DNA of 64,000 bases from Notamacropus eugenii (taxonomy: Eukaryota > Chordata > Mammalia > Diprotodontia > Macropodidae). Each line of letters opens with the position of its first letter. The first letter of the stretch is position 1. This document shows, piece by piece, positions 1 through 11,520 of the stretch. The stretch lies in assembly GCF_028372415.1 (NCBI RefSeq), contig NC_092878.1, positions 4,925,501-4,989,500 of the forward strand, given 5' to 3'. The notes below the pieces were generated by a model that saw only the letters and a list, made by a program, of their open reading frames with translations, was not told the DNA's origin and made no database searches. Position numbers and translations under genes: made by a program.

Positions 1-224
1 ATTCCTTCCTTCCTACATCCCTATATAGCATACATTCCTGGGAATATTTTGTAAAGATGCTCTTGTTTCTGTGTATGTTATATATATTTTTGTGTCTCTA
101 TTATAATTAGGGCTAGGAGCCATGTCTTTCCCTTATGATAATGTTTACCATTACAATTCACTTCATATACATTTCCTGACTGGATTTTCACCAAAGTCTA
201 GTGGGGTCCTAAGTAGTAAATGCA
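1..224. other. AT-rich non-coding sequence
   Basis: No gene, repeat family or conserved motif recognised; starts with a short TTCC-rich stretch. Confidence 0.5.
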
Positions 225-330
225 TTATGGCTCCTATTATACAGGTGAGGAAACTGAAATTCAAAAAAAGACTTGCCTTAAGTTATTTGGCTAGGAACAC
301 CAGGAAAGGGAGCTGAGCTAGAACGTCATG
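225..330 (-). mobile_element. THER1/MIR-like SINE fragment
   Basis: The core 'ttatacaggtgaggaaactga ... cttgcctta' is the reverse complement of the CORE-SINE 3' region. Confidence 0.55.
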
Positions 331-439
331 GGTGATGATCAGCAAGTAGGCCCATTTCTCTGGATTCTAGACCATGGAAATGAGAGCGATGTGTGAGTCT
401 GATTCCATGCTAAATGCCACACAGAAAAGTTTGTATTTG

Positions 440-585
440 ATTCTTTTTTAAAAAAATTAAACTTCCAGGTATCTCGTCTTAACATTGCCTAAAATTTCTG
501 CTGCATCTCTCCATCTTCCTCTCAATTAACCATCTCTTATAACAAAGACTTTGAAAAAAAATCAGCAAAACGGATCGATGTGAGA
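440..585 (-). mobile_element. probable L1 3' UTR fragment, antisense
   Basis: 'cttataacaaagactttg ... cagcaaaac' matches the antisense L1 3' UTR seen at 3,735-3,805 in this window. It abuts the sense L1 end that follows. Weak, boundaries uncertain. Confidence 0.35.
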
Positions 586-1062
586 TAAGGAATGGCTAAA
601 CAAATGACAGCCCATAAATGGCAATGCTGTAAGAAATGGTGAGTATGGTGAATAAAGAGAAGCATGGGAAGTCTTACATGAACGGATACAGAGTGAAATA
701 ATTGGAGCCAGGAAAACAATATGCACATGGAAAGGAAAAAATAACTACAATATGATAAAAAAATAAACGTTTGCAAAATAACAAAGAACAACCTTCACCC
801 CAAAGAAGAGACATGAGAAGATGCCTTCTCTATCCTTTGCAGAGATGTGGGGGGAGATGCTTCTGCTGCTGTAAAACATTAAATATGTCAGATTTTTTTT
901 CAATGTGTTGATTGGTTTGGCTGAATGTCTCTTCTTCCTTTTTTTCCTTTCATTTTTTAAAATCTTTGTTATAAGAAATAGTTCTTTGCACAAGGGGAAA
1001 TGTAGCCTTGTATATAAAATTGTTTTTAAAAATAAATAAAAATCTAATCGCTGTTAAAAAAA
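586..1062 (+). mobile_element. L1 LINE 3' end, 5'-truncated
   Basis: 'gaatggctaaacaaatgac' and 'ggcaatgctgtaagaaatg' are the end of marsupial L1 ORF2, followed by 3' UTR ('cagagtgaaataattggagc', 'atctttgttataagaaatag') and an A-rich tail near 1,062. No open frame of useful length remains. Confidence 0.7.
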
Positions 1063-3088
1063 AAAGACTAACCAACACTGAAAAAATCTGCCATTATATG
1101 CAGTGTTCCATCACCACTGACCCTGATCTCTGCAAAGGGGCAGGGCACAGAGGGCATGGTGGCACTGACACATTTCCTCATTAACTCTCTGGGTTCACAA
1201 GCAATATCAGACAAAAATTAAAGAAATGCTCACTCTCATTAGCTTTCCCTAATCTCAGCCTAAACTAAGGAGAAGTTCTCCTTTTAGGGGGTAAATTCTC
1301 TTCCCAGTCCTGAAACAGGCTTTAACCAAAATCACCCTAAATGTTTATATCCTTCTCCAAATAACATGGAATTGCAGATAAGCATTTAAAAGCAGGCTTC
1401 CTTTTGGGTTGGTCTAATGGTGGAAGGGAAGTGTTGGGCTGGGGACAGAGGAGGAGCAGGATCCTTTCCCTCACTCACTCCAGCAGTCAGAAAGGATACA
1501 GGAAATGGCTGAATGGATGAAAGGCAACAGAGTTTTCTCCAGGCAATGCTCCAGGGAAGAGGGGGAGAGGAAAAGCTGGACTTCTCATCAACAACTGCTA
1601 TTTCCTGGTCAATTCTCGGATCCATTACGCTCTGGTTGGTCCACCTAATGGCAGCCACCTCTGGCTTCATGCACCTCTGCCATACCGTGGAGTGTCACAT
1701 CCACTGCTTTCTCTGCTTTCTGCCAGTATCCCAATGACTCACTGCCTTGGCAGAAAAAGCTTGGGGGATCCATGTGGTTCCCAGTGTTTCCTCATTTTTC
1801 ATCTCTCTGTGTGTCAGCCATATGGCTACTCTGTGTAAGGAAGACCTTCCCAGTTCAAAAGCCCTGGGGAACTCTGGGTAATACCTGCATATTGGCATTC
1901 CCACTTCATCTGTTATCTCTGAGGAAGATACTATATTTATTGTGTATTCATTTATATTTACTCCCCTGCAAACCCCCTACGATGGAAGCACCTTGAGGAC
2001 AGGACTTTTTCAATTTGCATTTTTATCAGTGTTTAACACAGTGGCTGACACAGAGTAGGCAACTGACAAATGTTATTGATATTACAGGAGCATTTGGTGT
2101 AGGGAAAAATAAATGTAACACTCATTACTGTGTATATGAATGAGATGAACTCACATAAAAGTAATGTGAGTAGTAAAAATGGATTTGAAAGCAAAACATA
2201 ACAATTTGTTGTTTATAAGTATAGGGAGGTCTGTTCCCCACATGTAGCATAAGCATGTGGCTTTGCAGTTGAGTGGAGGTACAATAGACATCTCTAGCAT
2301 CTCCTTTCCCCATTCCCACACCACTCTTCTCTAAGGGAGACTTATTCTTACCAACAGGTGAAGCAGAAAGTTAGGGCCAGAGGTCACTTGGCTCTCCTCA
2401 GAGAACCGGGGGAACTGTGCTACAGTCCTGCCCGCTCCCTTAAATATGGCTAGTCTAGGGGTAGGATCTGGCCCAACGTAATTTCTGATTGCAGTTTTAT
2501 GGGGGGGGGAGGGAGACCCCCAAGCTCTATATACAAAGCTTGATCCTTTTCCCACAAACACTACAAATAACAGTTCCACACTGAACAGACATAGTGAATA
2601 GAGCCTTGTTTACCTGGATTGTAGCAAAACAGAAAATCAGAAAAGGAATACATGTGAGAGTATACACAGTGAGTAATAATGAGGATGATGTTACACTAAA
2701 ATAGCTCTCCTACTGAGCCAAGGTAACTCAGTTCAACCAACGAGAGCCTCAGATCTCACCCAAAGGCAAGTTCACCAAAGTCTCTAATGTAACAAGCTGG
2801 CTGGGGACAGGGACAAGATAGAGAGACCACCGACCAGGTATTGTCAGGTCTTCCCAGAGTCTTTTCCTTCAGCAACCTGAAGTGAGGTTGGCTTCTTTCA
2901 TCTTTCCTCTTGGTGGTAGAAGCCAGGGGTGCCCAGAGAGAGCTGAAAGTCTGAAGAAAATCTAAATAAAGCTGGAGCTCTCCCACTCCTTCCAACTCCA
3001 CTCTGCCCCTCATGCAGGGCAGGGCATTCACATGGTCTGATGAGAATTCTCATAGCCATGGGCTTTGGGACTGGGGTTATACAAGAAG
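1063..3088. other. intergenic, mostly unique; short L2-like tail
   Basis: A 2-kb stretch without a recognisable gene. Only 1,985-2,090 ('cttgaggacaggac ... gtggctgacacagagtaggc') looks like an L2 LINE 3' end on the plus strand. Short ORFs on both strands around 1,390-2,580 have no recognisable domain. Confidence 0.5.
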
Positions 3089-3619
3089 CACACTAAAAAG
3101 TAGAAAGATAGAATAAAGGGTCAGAGAAGACTTGTACCTCAGGCAAAATTCAAAGAAAATGGAGCAGCAATCTTGATGTCAGAAAAGGCAGTAATAAAAA
3201 TAAAAGTGAAAAGATATTGGCAGGGAAATTATATCCTTCTTATAGACACCATAAATAATGATACACTCTAATGAAAGGGCCTATCATTATTATACCAAAA
3301 ATCAGATGTCATCAAAATAATGTAATACTAGTTAAAAAACAAAATGGACCACTAGAACAGAATATACAAGCAAGATATGGAAATACATGTCCAGTGCATG
3401 ATAAAACCCCAAACCCAAATGATTTGGGGAAAAAGAAGAGGAATCCATATTTGACAAGAACTTTTGGGAAAAGTAGAAAATAGTTTGATAGAAAATAAGT
3501 TAGAGGAGCATCTTATACCACATACTGCAATAAACTTTAAATAGATACATGACCTCAATATATTTTATCCCAGTAAAAGAAAAATTACAAGACAATGGAA
3601 AATGTTACCTCTCACAACT

Positions 3620-4375
3620 ATGACTGAAGGAAACATTATTTTTAGTAGAGTTGTATTGATTTTTTTTGGCTTTCCTATCACCTAGATTTCCCCCCCCTCC
3701 CCATATTCCCTGTCCTCCTCCCAAAGAATCATTCCTTATCATAACAAAGAATTTTTTAAAAATAGAAATAAAAAGAGGAAGAGGAGACAAAATTCAGCAA
3801 AACTGATAAACACATTAACAAAAAGAATCTGACATCATATGCATGAACCACAACTTCTGTAAAGGAGAAGGAAGAAGGGTCTTCTCATAGTTCTTGACTG
3901 GACATAAACTTGTTCTTAATTTTACAACAGTCATTTTTTTATTATTTTATGGTGGCTGTTATTTCTACACACATTGTTCTCGTCATTATATATATTGTTT
4001 TTTGATTGTTTATTTTATATCAATTCATGTAAATCTTTCAGTGTTTCTCTATATTCATTACATTCACATCAGCGCAAGAATATTCCATGATATTAATGCA
4101 TCACAATTTATTTAAACATTTTTTATTTTGTTTCCTGTTATTTGCTCTCACACACATACAAAAATACTAAAACATTTTGTTGCATATAGAGGCTTTCTCT
4201 CCATGACCTCCTTGGGGTATATGGCTAGCAATAGAATTTTGGGGTCAAGGTTATGACCATCTTAGTCACTTTCCTTCATTCCAAATTGTTTTCCCAAATC
4301 ATTGTACCAATTCACAGCTCTACCAACAATGAATTGGTGTGCCCGTCTTTTCACAATTTAGTGGAAGAATTAAGA
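3620..4375 (-). mobile_element. L1 LINE 3' end inserted antisense into another L1
   Basis: The 3' UTR ('cttatcataacaaagaa') and the end of ORF2 ('ttttgtttcctgttatttgc', 'gacctccttggggtatatgg', 'attcacagctctaccaacaa') read in antisense. The host L1 resumes on the far side, so this insertion is the younger. Confidence 0.7.
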
Positions 4376-4559
4376 AAAAAATTTTTTAACCCTAAAAGGT
4401 AAGACAACTTCAACTCTATAAGATTTAAAACCTTTTGCATGAAAAAAGTCAATAGGAATAAGAAGTTGTAGAGTGGGGAAAAAAATCTTTGCATAAAAAG
4501 CATCTTGTAAAAATCTGATTCCCAAGATATAGGAAATTTACACTCCTAAATACAACCAA

Positions 4560-4990
4560 GAGTTGTGTATGTGTTCATCCTTTGTTTTCAAAGAAGACTA
4601 TGGCATCCGAAAAATGATGACATGACTTGCACTTGACTTTGCTTTGAGGGAGGGAGGGCTGTGCAATGACTCACTTTCTTCTCCTGAGCCATCTGGGTCC
4701 AATGACCGGATAGTCATCAGGATGACTGGAGATGACCCAAGATGCATTGGGAGATCTTGGTCTTTTTAGGCTGGCCTTTTCAGGTTCTTACTTAGAGAGG
4801 AGGTAATGCCCATTGAGTGAACAGGCCTCTTTAAGAAGTAGTCAGGGAATGGCTAAAATGAAAAAAAAACTAAATCAACAGAAACTGTTACTAGAGACAA
4901 TCACTCCAAGACAGTCATTAAGTGGAGCTTGGGCAGGTACCTATTGTTGTCCAGCCCATGGACTTCAGAGTGCTCTGGGTTTAAGGTTTG
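4560..4990 (-). mobile_element. RTE-linked marsupial repeat, antisense
   Basis: Starts 'catcctttgttttcaaagaagactatggcat', the reverse complement of the tail found at 13,310 and 30,950. It continues through 'ctcctgagccatctgggtcc' to the 'gaggtaatgcccattgagtg' part, giving about 430 bp. It matches the 12,940-13,340 copy in opposite orientation. Confidence 0.6.
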
Positions 4991-5579
4991 GGAACTACTC
5001 ATTCCTCAACAGGTAAGTTGGCAAAGAATACAAACAGTTTTCCAAAGAAACACAAACTATAAAAAACTGTACTAAATCACCAAGATAAATATAAATTTGA
5101 ACAACTTTGAAATTTTATTTTCCACCTAACAAATTGATAAATAATCAAAAATGGAAATATACAGTGTTGGAGGGGCTGCAGGAATTCACACTAATACACT
5201 GTTGGTGGTACTGTGAATTAATCCAACCATTCTGGAAAGCAATCGAAATGATGCTAGAATGGTAGCTAAGCTATTCATATCTTTTCACCCAGAAAACCAG
5301 CTACTGTACATGTGCCCCAGGGAAATCAAAGACAAAAAAGAAAGGTCTCCTATGTACCACAATATTCATAGCAATACTTTTTGTGATGGCAAAGAACAAG
5401 CAAACAAAACAGCAAGTAGAAACAAAGAGGGTGTCTACATATGGGGAATGGTTGAACATAACATAGGATTTGAATGTAATGGGATATTATTGCACCATAT
5501 GAAATTATGAGCCAAAGGAATTCAAAAAAAGTTGGGGAGATTTGCTTGAAATAATACAGAGCAAAGGAGAACAATGTAT

Positions 5580-5735
5580 GGTGTAAAGGACCAAGTGCTG
5601 AACTCAGTTCTGTCACACTAGCTATGTGACTCTGATAACCTCATTTCATCTCTCTGAGCCTCAGTTTCTGCATCTGTAAAGGGAAACAGAGAAAATGATT
5701 TTTAATGTTCCAACTCTAAATCTATGCACAGTGAC
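5580..5735 (+). mobile_element. MIR/THER1-like SINE
   Basis: 'agctatgtgactctgataac' then 'ctctgagcctcagtttctgc' and 'atctgtaaaggg': a degenerate CORE-SINE. Confidence 0.65.
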
Positions 5736-5739
5736 TATA

Positions 5740-5835
5740 AAAATATCAATTAATCGGAACTCAGATTTTTAAAAAATGAATACTAAAAATAGTTTTTACA
5801 TGGAATTGGGGAAAAAAATAAAATGCATTTTTTTT
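5740..5835 (+). mobile_element. L1-like 3' tail
   Basis: 'ttttacatggaattggggaa' followed by 'aaaaataaaatgc' resembles a marsupial L1 3' terminus. Probably the end of the L1 that begins at 3,090. Confidence 0.4.
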
Positions 5836-7918
5836 AAAAAGAAATTTCAATTAAATCAATACAACTTAGCTTGCATACAGTGACCATTATTAAATCCAGG
5901 AGTTAAAGGGAAATGAAGGATGTACAAAAGTATTGCTACATTAGTGGGGTTTGTGTGACTTTTCTTTGTTACAAGGATTCAGAGTAGGTGGGATTGGTAG
6001 AGAAGGATGGGCAGGGAAGTGATTGTCATTTAATAACCATGGAGACCTTAATAAAAATTTAATTTTATAAAAGACTAAATGAATACGCATCACTGATTCA
6101 AAAGCTGTTATCAAACAAAGGCATCTCTGTCATGGTTCTCCAGCGCATTCCCAACTGAAGGTGGAGACCAGTCAGTCATCCCCAACCCAAAGGCTGCCTT
6201 CAGTCTTTCAGTGCAGTAATTGAGGCCATGTGTTACGCTGCAAACAATAATGATGGGAAATAGCTGGTGATTCTTTCCCTTCTGAAATCTGGGAAATGAA
6301 AGGGAAGGGGCGGGGTGGTGTGATGTCTGATCATTTTCATTTTCTTATGTTAACAACTCTAAATGATTAAGGGTGAGAAGGGAATAGTAATACAACATAA
6401 AAGTGCTTTGTATAAAGTTCACATTTGCTCGTACTTTCAACTCTACTGTGGCTTATTAGTTCATGGGAAAAATGACAGAAAGGAATAAAAACCCGAGAAT
6501 GAATCCAGGATCAACAACTTGCCGCTATAGTAACTCAGAAAGTGCAACTTGTGGATTTAAAAGAAAAAAAATGTTAGTGTCAGGAAATGGTCACTGGGCA
6601 AAGGGTATGATTAACCCATGGGAGGCCCAGGCAGGTCATTGATGTGCAAGCCTGCACATCCTTGGGATAACCAACACACATGTCTGGCTAAGCTGCACGT
6701 TGGAAGTTGGCAAAGACCCTATAATCCCCATTTGATAGACTTTCCAACTCAGCTGTAAAAATTCACTCAAGGATAAAACTTGACATAAAAGAACTCCGCC
6801 TGTCAAGAATTTCTCTGCTCATTTTTTGGTCTGAATCAAATTTGGTTCTCATTAGTTCAGCCTAGCTTCGAAGTAGGAAGACAATAGGGTGTGTGGCTTC
6901 TCATATATTTCCATAGCCAACTCTGAAATGACTCGAAGCTGCCCGTTGGATAGAAATCCAGGACTAGAAACCAGCACCCCAGCATTTCAATCCCATCTTT
7001 CCCTTAGGGATATAAGTCACCCAGTTTCCCATCTGCTGAGACAGTGAGCAGCAGGACATGGCTAATACACCTCTGGATGAGACACGAAACTGTTGCCAAT
7101 GGAGTGTTGCAGTTGGTGAAATTTTATGTTGGCTGTCCCAGTTGTAAGCTGTGGGTTGAGACAGGAAGATAGCAGAGGAAACATTGGGCTTTCTGGAGTT
7201 CTCTGGCTTTCCCCATTCTCTGTCTTACTTAACCCTCTCAGGGTTCCACAAGCAGAGTGTTTAAAGGATCAAGGACAACTGGATGTCTTGTTTGGATAAT
7301 TAAGCCAGCTCTTAGCTCCTCAGAAAAATAGCAAGACAAGTAAACATGGCAAACTTCACAAGTGGTTTGTTTCATGCCAACTGGAAGAATTAAAGAGAAT
7401 CTCCTCCTGCCTCTGGTCTCATGATACTTTGCAATCCTACAAGACATAGATACCCAAGACAGTCTGTGGGAGTGGCAAAAACAGTGAGTGCCACAAAGGC
7501 ACACTCATGACGTCCCCAAAGTCAAGAGCTAGAACTAAAATTTTTTGCAGCTGAGGCAAGTGTCATTAACTATGCCCAGGGCAAGAGCCACGAGGTGTGC
7601 CCTTTCCTGGGGGAAGGTGGAAGTAGGCGATGCCAGGAATAGTGAGAGCAAGGCAGGACTTAAAGGGAGCTCTGTTTCCCCAGCCATTGTCATCTGGTAG
7701 CTTCCCATTTAAATGAATTCTTGCTAACTAGATGCTAAACTCCTTTGTTTTATGCTATGGAAGGACTGCGAGTGAGCCCCTCTAAATCTGGCATCCCATA
7801 AAGCCTATGCTGGAACCTGGAGAGGAGACTCAACTCTTCCCACTTCAACTCACCTGGTGCTGTCCTGAAGCTAGAGCTTTACTGAACTGATCCTACTACC
7901 TTTGTCTGGGTAGAGAAA
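5836..7918. other. intergenic unique sequence
   Basis: About 2 kb with no recognised gene or repeat. The 6,060-6,290 part is of ordinary base composition and free of repeat motifs, a possible conserved non-coding element. ORFs here are short and shared by no known family. Confidence 0.5.
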
Positions 7919-8047
7919 CTCCAATGTGATGTTCAGTCCTCTTCTCAAAAGCCTTCAATGATTCCCCACGGCCTACAAGGTAAAATCCGAACTCCTGAAC
8001 CTGGCATTCTAGGCCTTCACACTCTAGCTCCAACCTGCCTACCTGAC

Positions 8048-8408
8048 AGAAGAAATAAAAGATTCAGATCTAGAATGAACCTTAGAAGCCACCTAATCCA
8101 ACACCATTGCATTCCCACCCCCTACCCTCCCAGAAGGAATAAGAAGGAGCTCAAGCAAGCCTCTGGTTCTTGGGTCTCTTGAGGGACAGAGAGAAGCTGG
8201 TCAGCTTCCTCTCAGTCTTGGAGAGAGAATCGATGCCAATCTGGTGACCCTCACTGAGGGTGAGGGCTTGGCGGAAGAATGGAAGAATGCCTAAGTGCCA
8301 ATCCTCTCATTTTTCTAATGAGGAAACCGAGCTTAAGTGACTTGCTCCAGATTGGTCAGACAGTAAGCAGCACAGGATTCAAACCCATATCCTTTGATTC
8401 CAACTGCA
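8048..8408 (-). mobile_element. THER1/MIR-like SINE inside the L2
   Basis: Two parts: 8,048-8,110 ('cttagaagccacctaatccaac') and 8,290-8,408 ('aatgaggaaaccgagcttaa', 'cagtaagcagcacaggattc'). The bases between them are unassigned. Confidence 0.55.
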
Positions 8409-8589
8409 CCACATCTTCTGAAATCATCCCCCACTCCTCTTTTCACACACTTTCTGTCAATCTAGTTCCTATTCTTTCTTTAACGTTGAATTTAAATCCC
8501 ACAAGTTCTAGAAGCCCTTTCCTGGGTAATACCACCTATACTAATCTACTAACCCCCATCATAAAGTACTTATTGTCTATACTGCTCCT

Positions 8590-8780
8590 ATGTGGTGTAA
8601 GAAATAAGAATCATAATGACACTTATGTAGAGGTTTGGTCTGCAAAGCGTTTGACCTATGCTATCTTACGTGATCCTCACAACAAACCTGGGAGAGAAGA
8701 TTCCAGCTGGAAAGGATTGCAGAGATCATCTTGTCCAAAACCCTCATTTTACTGAGGCGCAGTGACAAAATGGCCAGCTC
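8590..8780 (-). mobile_element. SINE inside the L2
   Basis: 'tttggtctgcaaagcgtttg' and 'cgtgatcctcacaacaaacc' are the antisense CORE-SINE 'tttgcaaagcactttacaaa' block. A THER1-like piece 'gattgcagagatcatcttgt' follows. Confidence 0.5.
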
Positions 8781-8935
8781 CGGGATACATGCATACACCG
8801 CTTTGTATGCTGATGTTTTTGACTTGAAGATCTCATGTGTCATCTCTCTAGCTTTAAATTCTTCAAGGGAAGAGAATCTAAAATCTACTTATTATATTTT
8901 CCACAAAGCATAGCAAGGTGCTAGGCAGTTGTCAG

Positions 8936-9764
8936 TAAATGAGTTGAACTGAAGGAGCTAAAAAAGTGAGTACAGTAACCTGATCAGGTCAATGCTTGGC
9001 ACTGAGGAAAATGCCAGGTGGGGTTCCTTTCCAACAGAAGTAAACTAGGAATGATCTGGACACAACTGAATTCCTCGCAGGTTAGGTGGAACTTGGAGCT
9101 TATCTGGGCATATCTTCATTCCCGCCAAGCTCTCACACAGACCAATTTCCCCTCGAGGGGGACATCAAGTTGATGGGGATTCTCTTTCATTGAATCTGGC
9201 CACCTTCTCTTTGCCCCTCCACACCCCCAGAGTCAGCTGCTGGATGGCATTCTAAATCCATGTCATTCTTAGGAACTGGATTCCTCTTTGGTTCCATGGC
9301 CCTGCTGTTATCTTTCTTGCCTCCTTTCTATTAGCGTCCTCCTGAATGCCCCATTTATTTCTTTTTAAGTTTTATTGTTACCTTTTGTTTCCACAAATCA
9401 AAGTCCTTTTCAGATATCTTTCCCTCTGTCAAGGAGATGTCTCTCATAACAAAGGAAAACCCATTAAGCAGAAGCAACTTCCACATGTTGTAATTAACAT
9501 GGCTCACTGTAATGAAACGACAGCCCAAACCAGCTCGTACCCTGCCTTCCTTGAGAACCTAGAAAGTCAGTGTGTCACTATATAAATTATCCAGTGAGGG
9601 AGTATGACATCTGAGTTGCCTGTCAGGTACTACTCTTCATGAGTCACCAGTCTAAAAGCCACCATCGTTTCTCTTCCTTAAATAGGTTCTGAAAAGTTAT
9701 ATAGTATACTCTCTGACCATCGCAGAGTACGCTGGGGGCCACGGTTTAAGGACATCAATAAGCT
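8936..9764. other. intergenic, no gene
   Basis: Mostly unique. 9,345-9,600 includes 'ctctcataacaaaggaaaac', which may be a faint antisense L1 3' UTR relic. Confidence 0.4.
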
Positions 9765-9905
9765 GGTGATATATATACATATATATATATGTATACACAT
9801 ATACATATACATATATATACAATTTGTTTATAGTTAATATATATTACATAAACATATATAAGTAATTTATATTAATTATATGTAGTATTTATATATCCTA
9901 GAGGA
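9765..9905. repeat. AT-rich (TATACA/TATA)n microsatellite
   Basis: Imperfect alternating TA with CA/TG interruptions, densest at 9,768-9,822, degrading rightward. Confidence 0.85.
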
Positions 9906-10034
9906 TATATATCATTGATTTTATCACTTACTAAATTTGTATAAAAAATCTATTGCAACAATTAATATTAATTATAATGATATTAATACCATAATTGTCA
10001 AAAATTTCCTATAATTAATAGTAAATGTGAATTA

Positions 10035-10320
10035 TAAAAATCCTAATAGTCACTTTAAGGTCTGCAAATCACTTTACAAGTACTGATCTTCACTTGATCA
10101 ACTTAATCCTCATTTAATCACTTGATCCTTACCACAACTACTTGGGAGGAGGTGCTATTACTGTCACCATTTTACAGATGAGAAAACTGAGGAAGAGAGA
10201 AATTAAGTGACTTGCCCAGTGCCTCATAGCCAGGAAGTGTCTGAGGATGGATTTTGAACTTAGATAGATCATCCTCGTTGGAGGTCCAGGACACCACTCA
10301 CCGGGCCACCTAGCTATGTA
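10035..10320 (-). mobile_element. CORE-SINE, antisense
   Basis: Nearly full length: 'ctgcaaatcactttacaagt', 'accattttacagatgagaaa', 'aagtgacttgcccagtgcct', ending in the SINE head 'gggccacctagct'. Confidence 0.8.
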
Positions 10321-10639
10321 GTAATGTGAGGGGCACTAACATTGTGCTTCTCATTCCATGGCTTGTGACTTATCCATCAAGTCTCTCCAAGGATTTAAGT
10401 TATTTCCAAGGAGAACATCCTTGGCCTTTCCGCCTTCCGAAGCACAAGTACTTCTGAATGACTAAGGCACAGCCGAATTTAATTGTCAAAAACTACTTGG
10501 TTTGTTCTGTCTATCTGCCACATGATTATCTAGCAGCGAGACTATGTTTATACTCACAACCCATTGGGCTGTTTTGACTGAATAGCAATGTCTCTTATTT
10601 TCACATCAACTGGATAATTCCAACATATGCTTCCCTTTC

Positions 10640-10855
10640 CCAGAGAGTCATTCTTTATAACAAAGATTGAAAACGATTTTTTTAAACAAAGACAAGTTCT
10701 TGATTAACCAATTCAAGGGAAAATCTAAGGAAGGTCATCTCCTTAAGGACAAGGATGATTTTTCATTCTGTCCCTGTATCCCCCAACCCTAGTTCAGTGT
10801 GTTGCCTATATTATATTAGCAAGTAATAGATGTTTGTTGAATTGGATTAAAGAGA
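10640..10855. mobile_element. L1 3' UTR scrap and L2-like tail
   Basis: 10,650-10,700 ('cattctttataacaaagat') resembles antisense L1 3' UTR. 10,735-10,855 ('ccttaaggacaaggatgatt', 'tagatgtttgttgaattgga') is an L2 3' terminus on the plus strand. Confidence 0.5.
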
Positions 10856-11009
10856 ATACTTTGGTGGTGTTGGGCGGTGGGAAAGGGAAGACCAAAGAAG
10901 AATTCCCAAGCTAGATGACCCTGGAGCTGAGCCTTGAAAAAGAGGATTCTGAAAGGCAGATGGGGGAGAATTTAGGGCTTCAAAGTTCTGTGCAAATTTG
11001 GAAGGCGAG

Positions 11010-11200
11010 TGATAGTGTGACAACCATAGAACCACAGAATTTGAGAGTTGGAAAGGACTTTATCAGTCGTCTGATATTTCCTAGCTGTTCAACTATGGAC
11101 AAACTCTCTAAGTCATAGTTTCCTAACCTGTAAAATGGGGATGATGAAAGCCCTCAATACCTAGAAGGCCTACTTCACAGTGTTGTTGTGAGGTCCTGCT
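11010..11200 (+). mobile_element. MIR-like SINE
   Basis: 'tttcctaacctgtaaaatgg' and 'gtgttgttgtgaggtcctgc' mark a MIR 3' half. Confidence 0.6.
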
Positions 11201-11202
11201 GC

Positions 11203-11520
11203 CTTGGAGGTCTTTAAGCAGAGATTGGATGACCACTTGCCAGAGGTATTCTGTTTGGGATTCCTTTTGGACTAGAGCAGGGGTGGGGCATTTGTGACCT
11301 CAAGGCCACATACGGCCCTCTAGGTCTTCAAGTGTGGTCCTTTGACTGAATCCAAACTCCAGAAAACAAATCCCCTTAATAAAAGGATTTGTCCTGTAAA
11401 ACTTGGACTCAGTCTAAAGGCCGTACCCAAGGACCTAGAAGACCACATATGGCCTTGAGGTCACAAGTTCCTTACCCCTGAACTAGAGAGCCACTGAAGA
11501 CCCCTCTAACTTTAAATTTT
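11203..11520 (+). mobile_element. CR1/L3-like LINE 3' relic, host of a MITE
   Basis: 'ggaggtctttaagcagagat' and 'tggatgaccacttgccagag' are the familiar CR1-clade 3' end. After the MITE the same line continues with 'gagccactgaagacccctct'. Confidence 0.55.
11278..11480. mobile_element. hAT-type palindromic MITE, 203 bp
   Basis: Long inverted ends: left CAGGGGTGGGGC ... 'cctcaaggccacatacggcc', right 'cacatatggccttgaggtca' ... TTACCCCTG. The centre holds AAATCCCCTTAATAAAAGGATTT, itself nearly palindromic. 8-bp target duplication GACTAGAG/AACTAGAG with one mismatch. CAGGGGT termini and 8-bp TSDs are hAT hallmarks. It has no coding capacity and must have moved by a transposase made elsewhere. Confidence 0.85.

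Larger units (their letters stand above)
3090..5575 (+). mobile_element. L1 LINE, ORF2 C-terminal part, split by two later insertions
   Basis: Three colinear plus-strand pieces belong together: 3,090-3,620, 4,376-4,558 and 4,995-5,575. They follow the L1 order: 'acttttgggaaaagtag' block, then 'ccttttgcatg ... gggaaaaaaatctttgc', then 'cactgttggtgg', 'atgtaccacaatattcatag' and 'gggatattattgcacc'. A likely distal 3' tail continues at 5,740-5,835. Heavily degraded, with stops in all frames. Interrupted by an antisense L1 end and by an RTE-linked repeat. Confidence 0.75.
7920..8935 (+). mobile_element. L2 LINE 3' region, interrupted by SINEs
   Basis: 'ctcaaaagccttcaatgatt', 'ctgaacctggcattctaggc' and 'agctccaacctgcctacctg' are L2 ORF-end landmarks. 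The element resumes at 8,410-8,590 ('ttctagaagccctttcctgg') and ends at 8,780-8,935 ('aaattcttcaagggaagag', 'agcaaggtgctaggcagttg'). Two SINE insertions lie inside. The 158-residue plus-strand ORF across this region is a by-product. Confidence 0.65.

Noticed and set aside
1-2600. Possible FBN1 3' exon or 3' UTR at the left edge, expected from synteny
   Set aside because: No FBN1-like coding frame or conserved end was seen; the region is repeats and unassigned sequence.
8279-8755. 158-residue plus-strand ORF
   Set aside because: Runs through SINE and L2 sequence; no independent coding signal.
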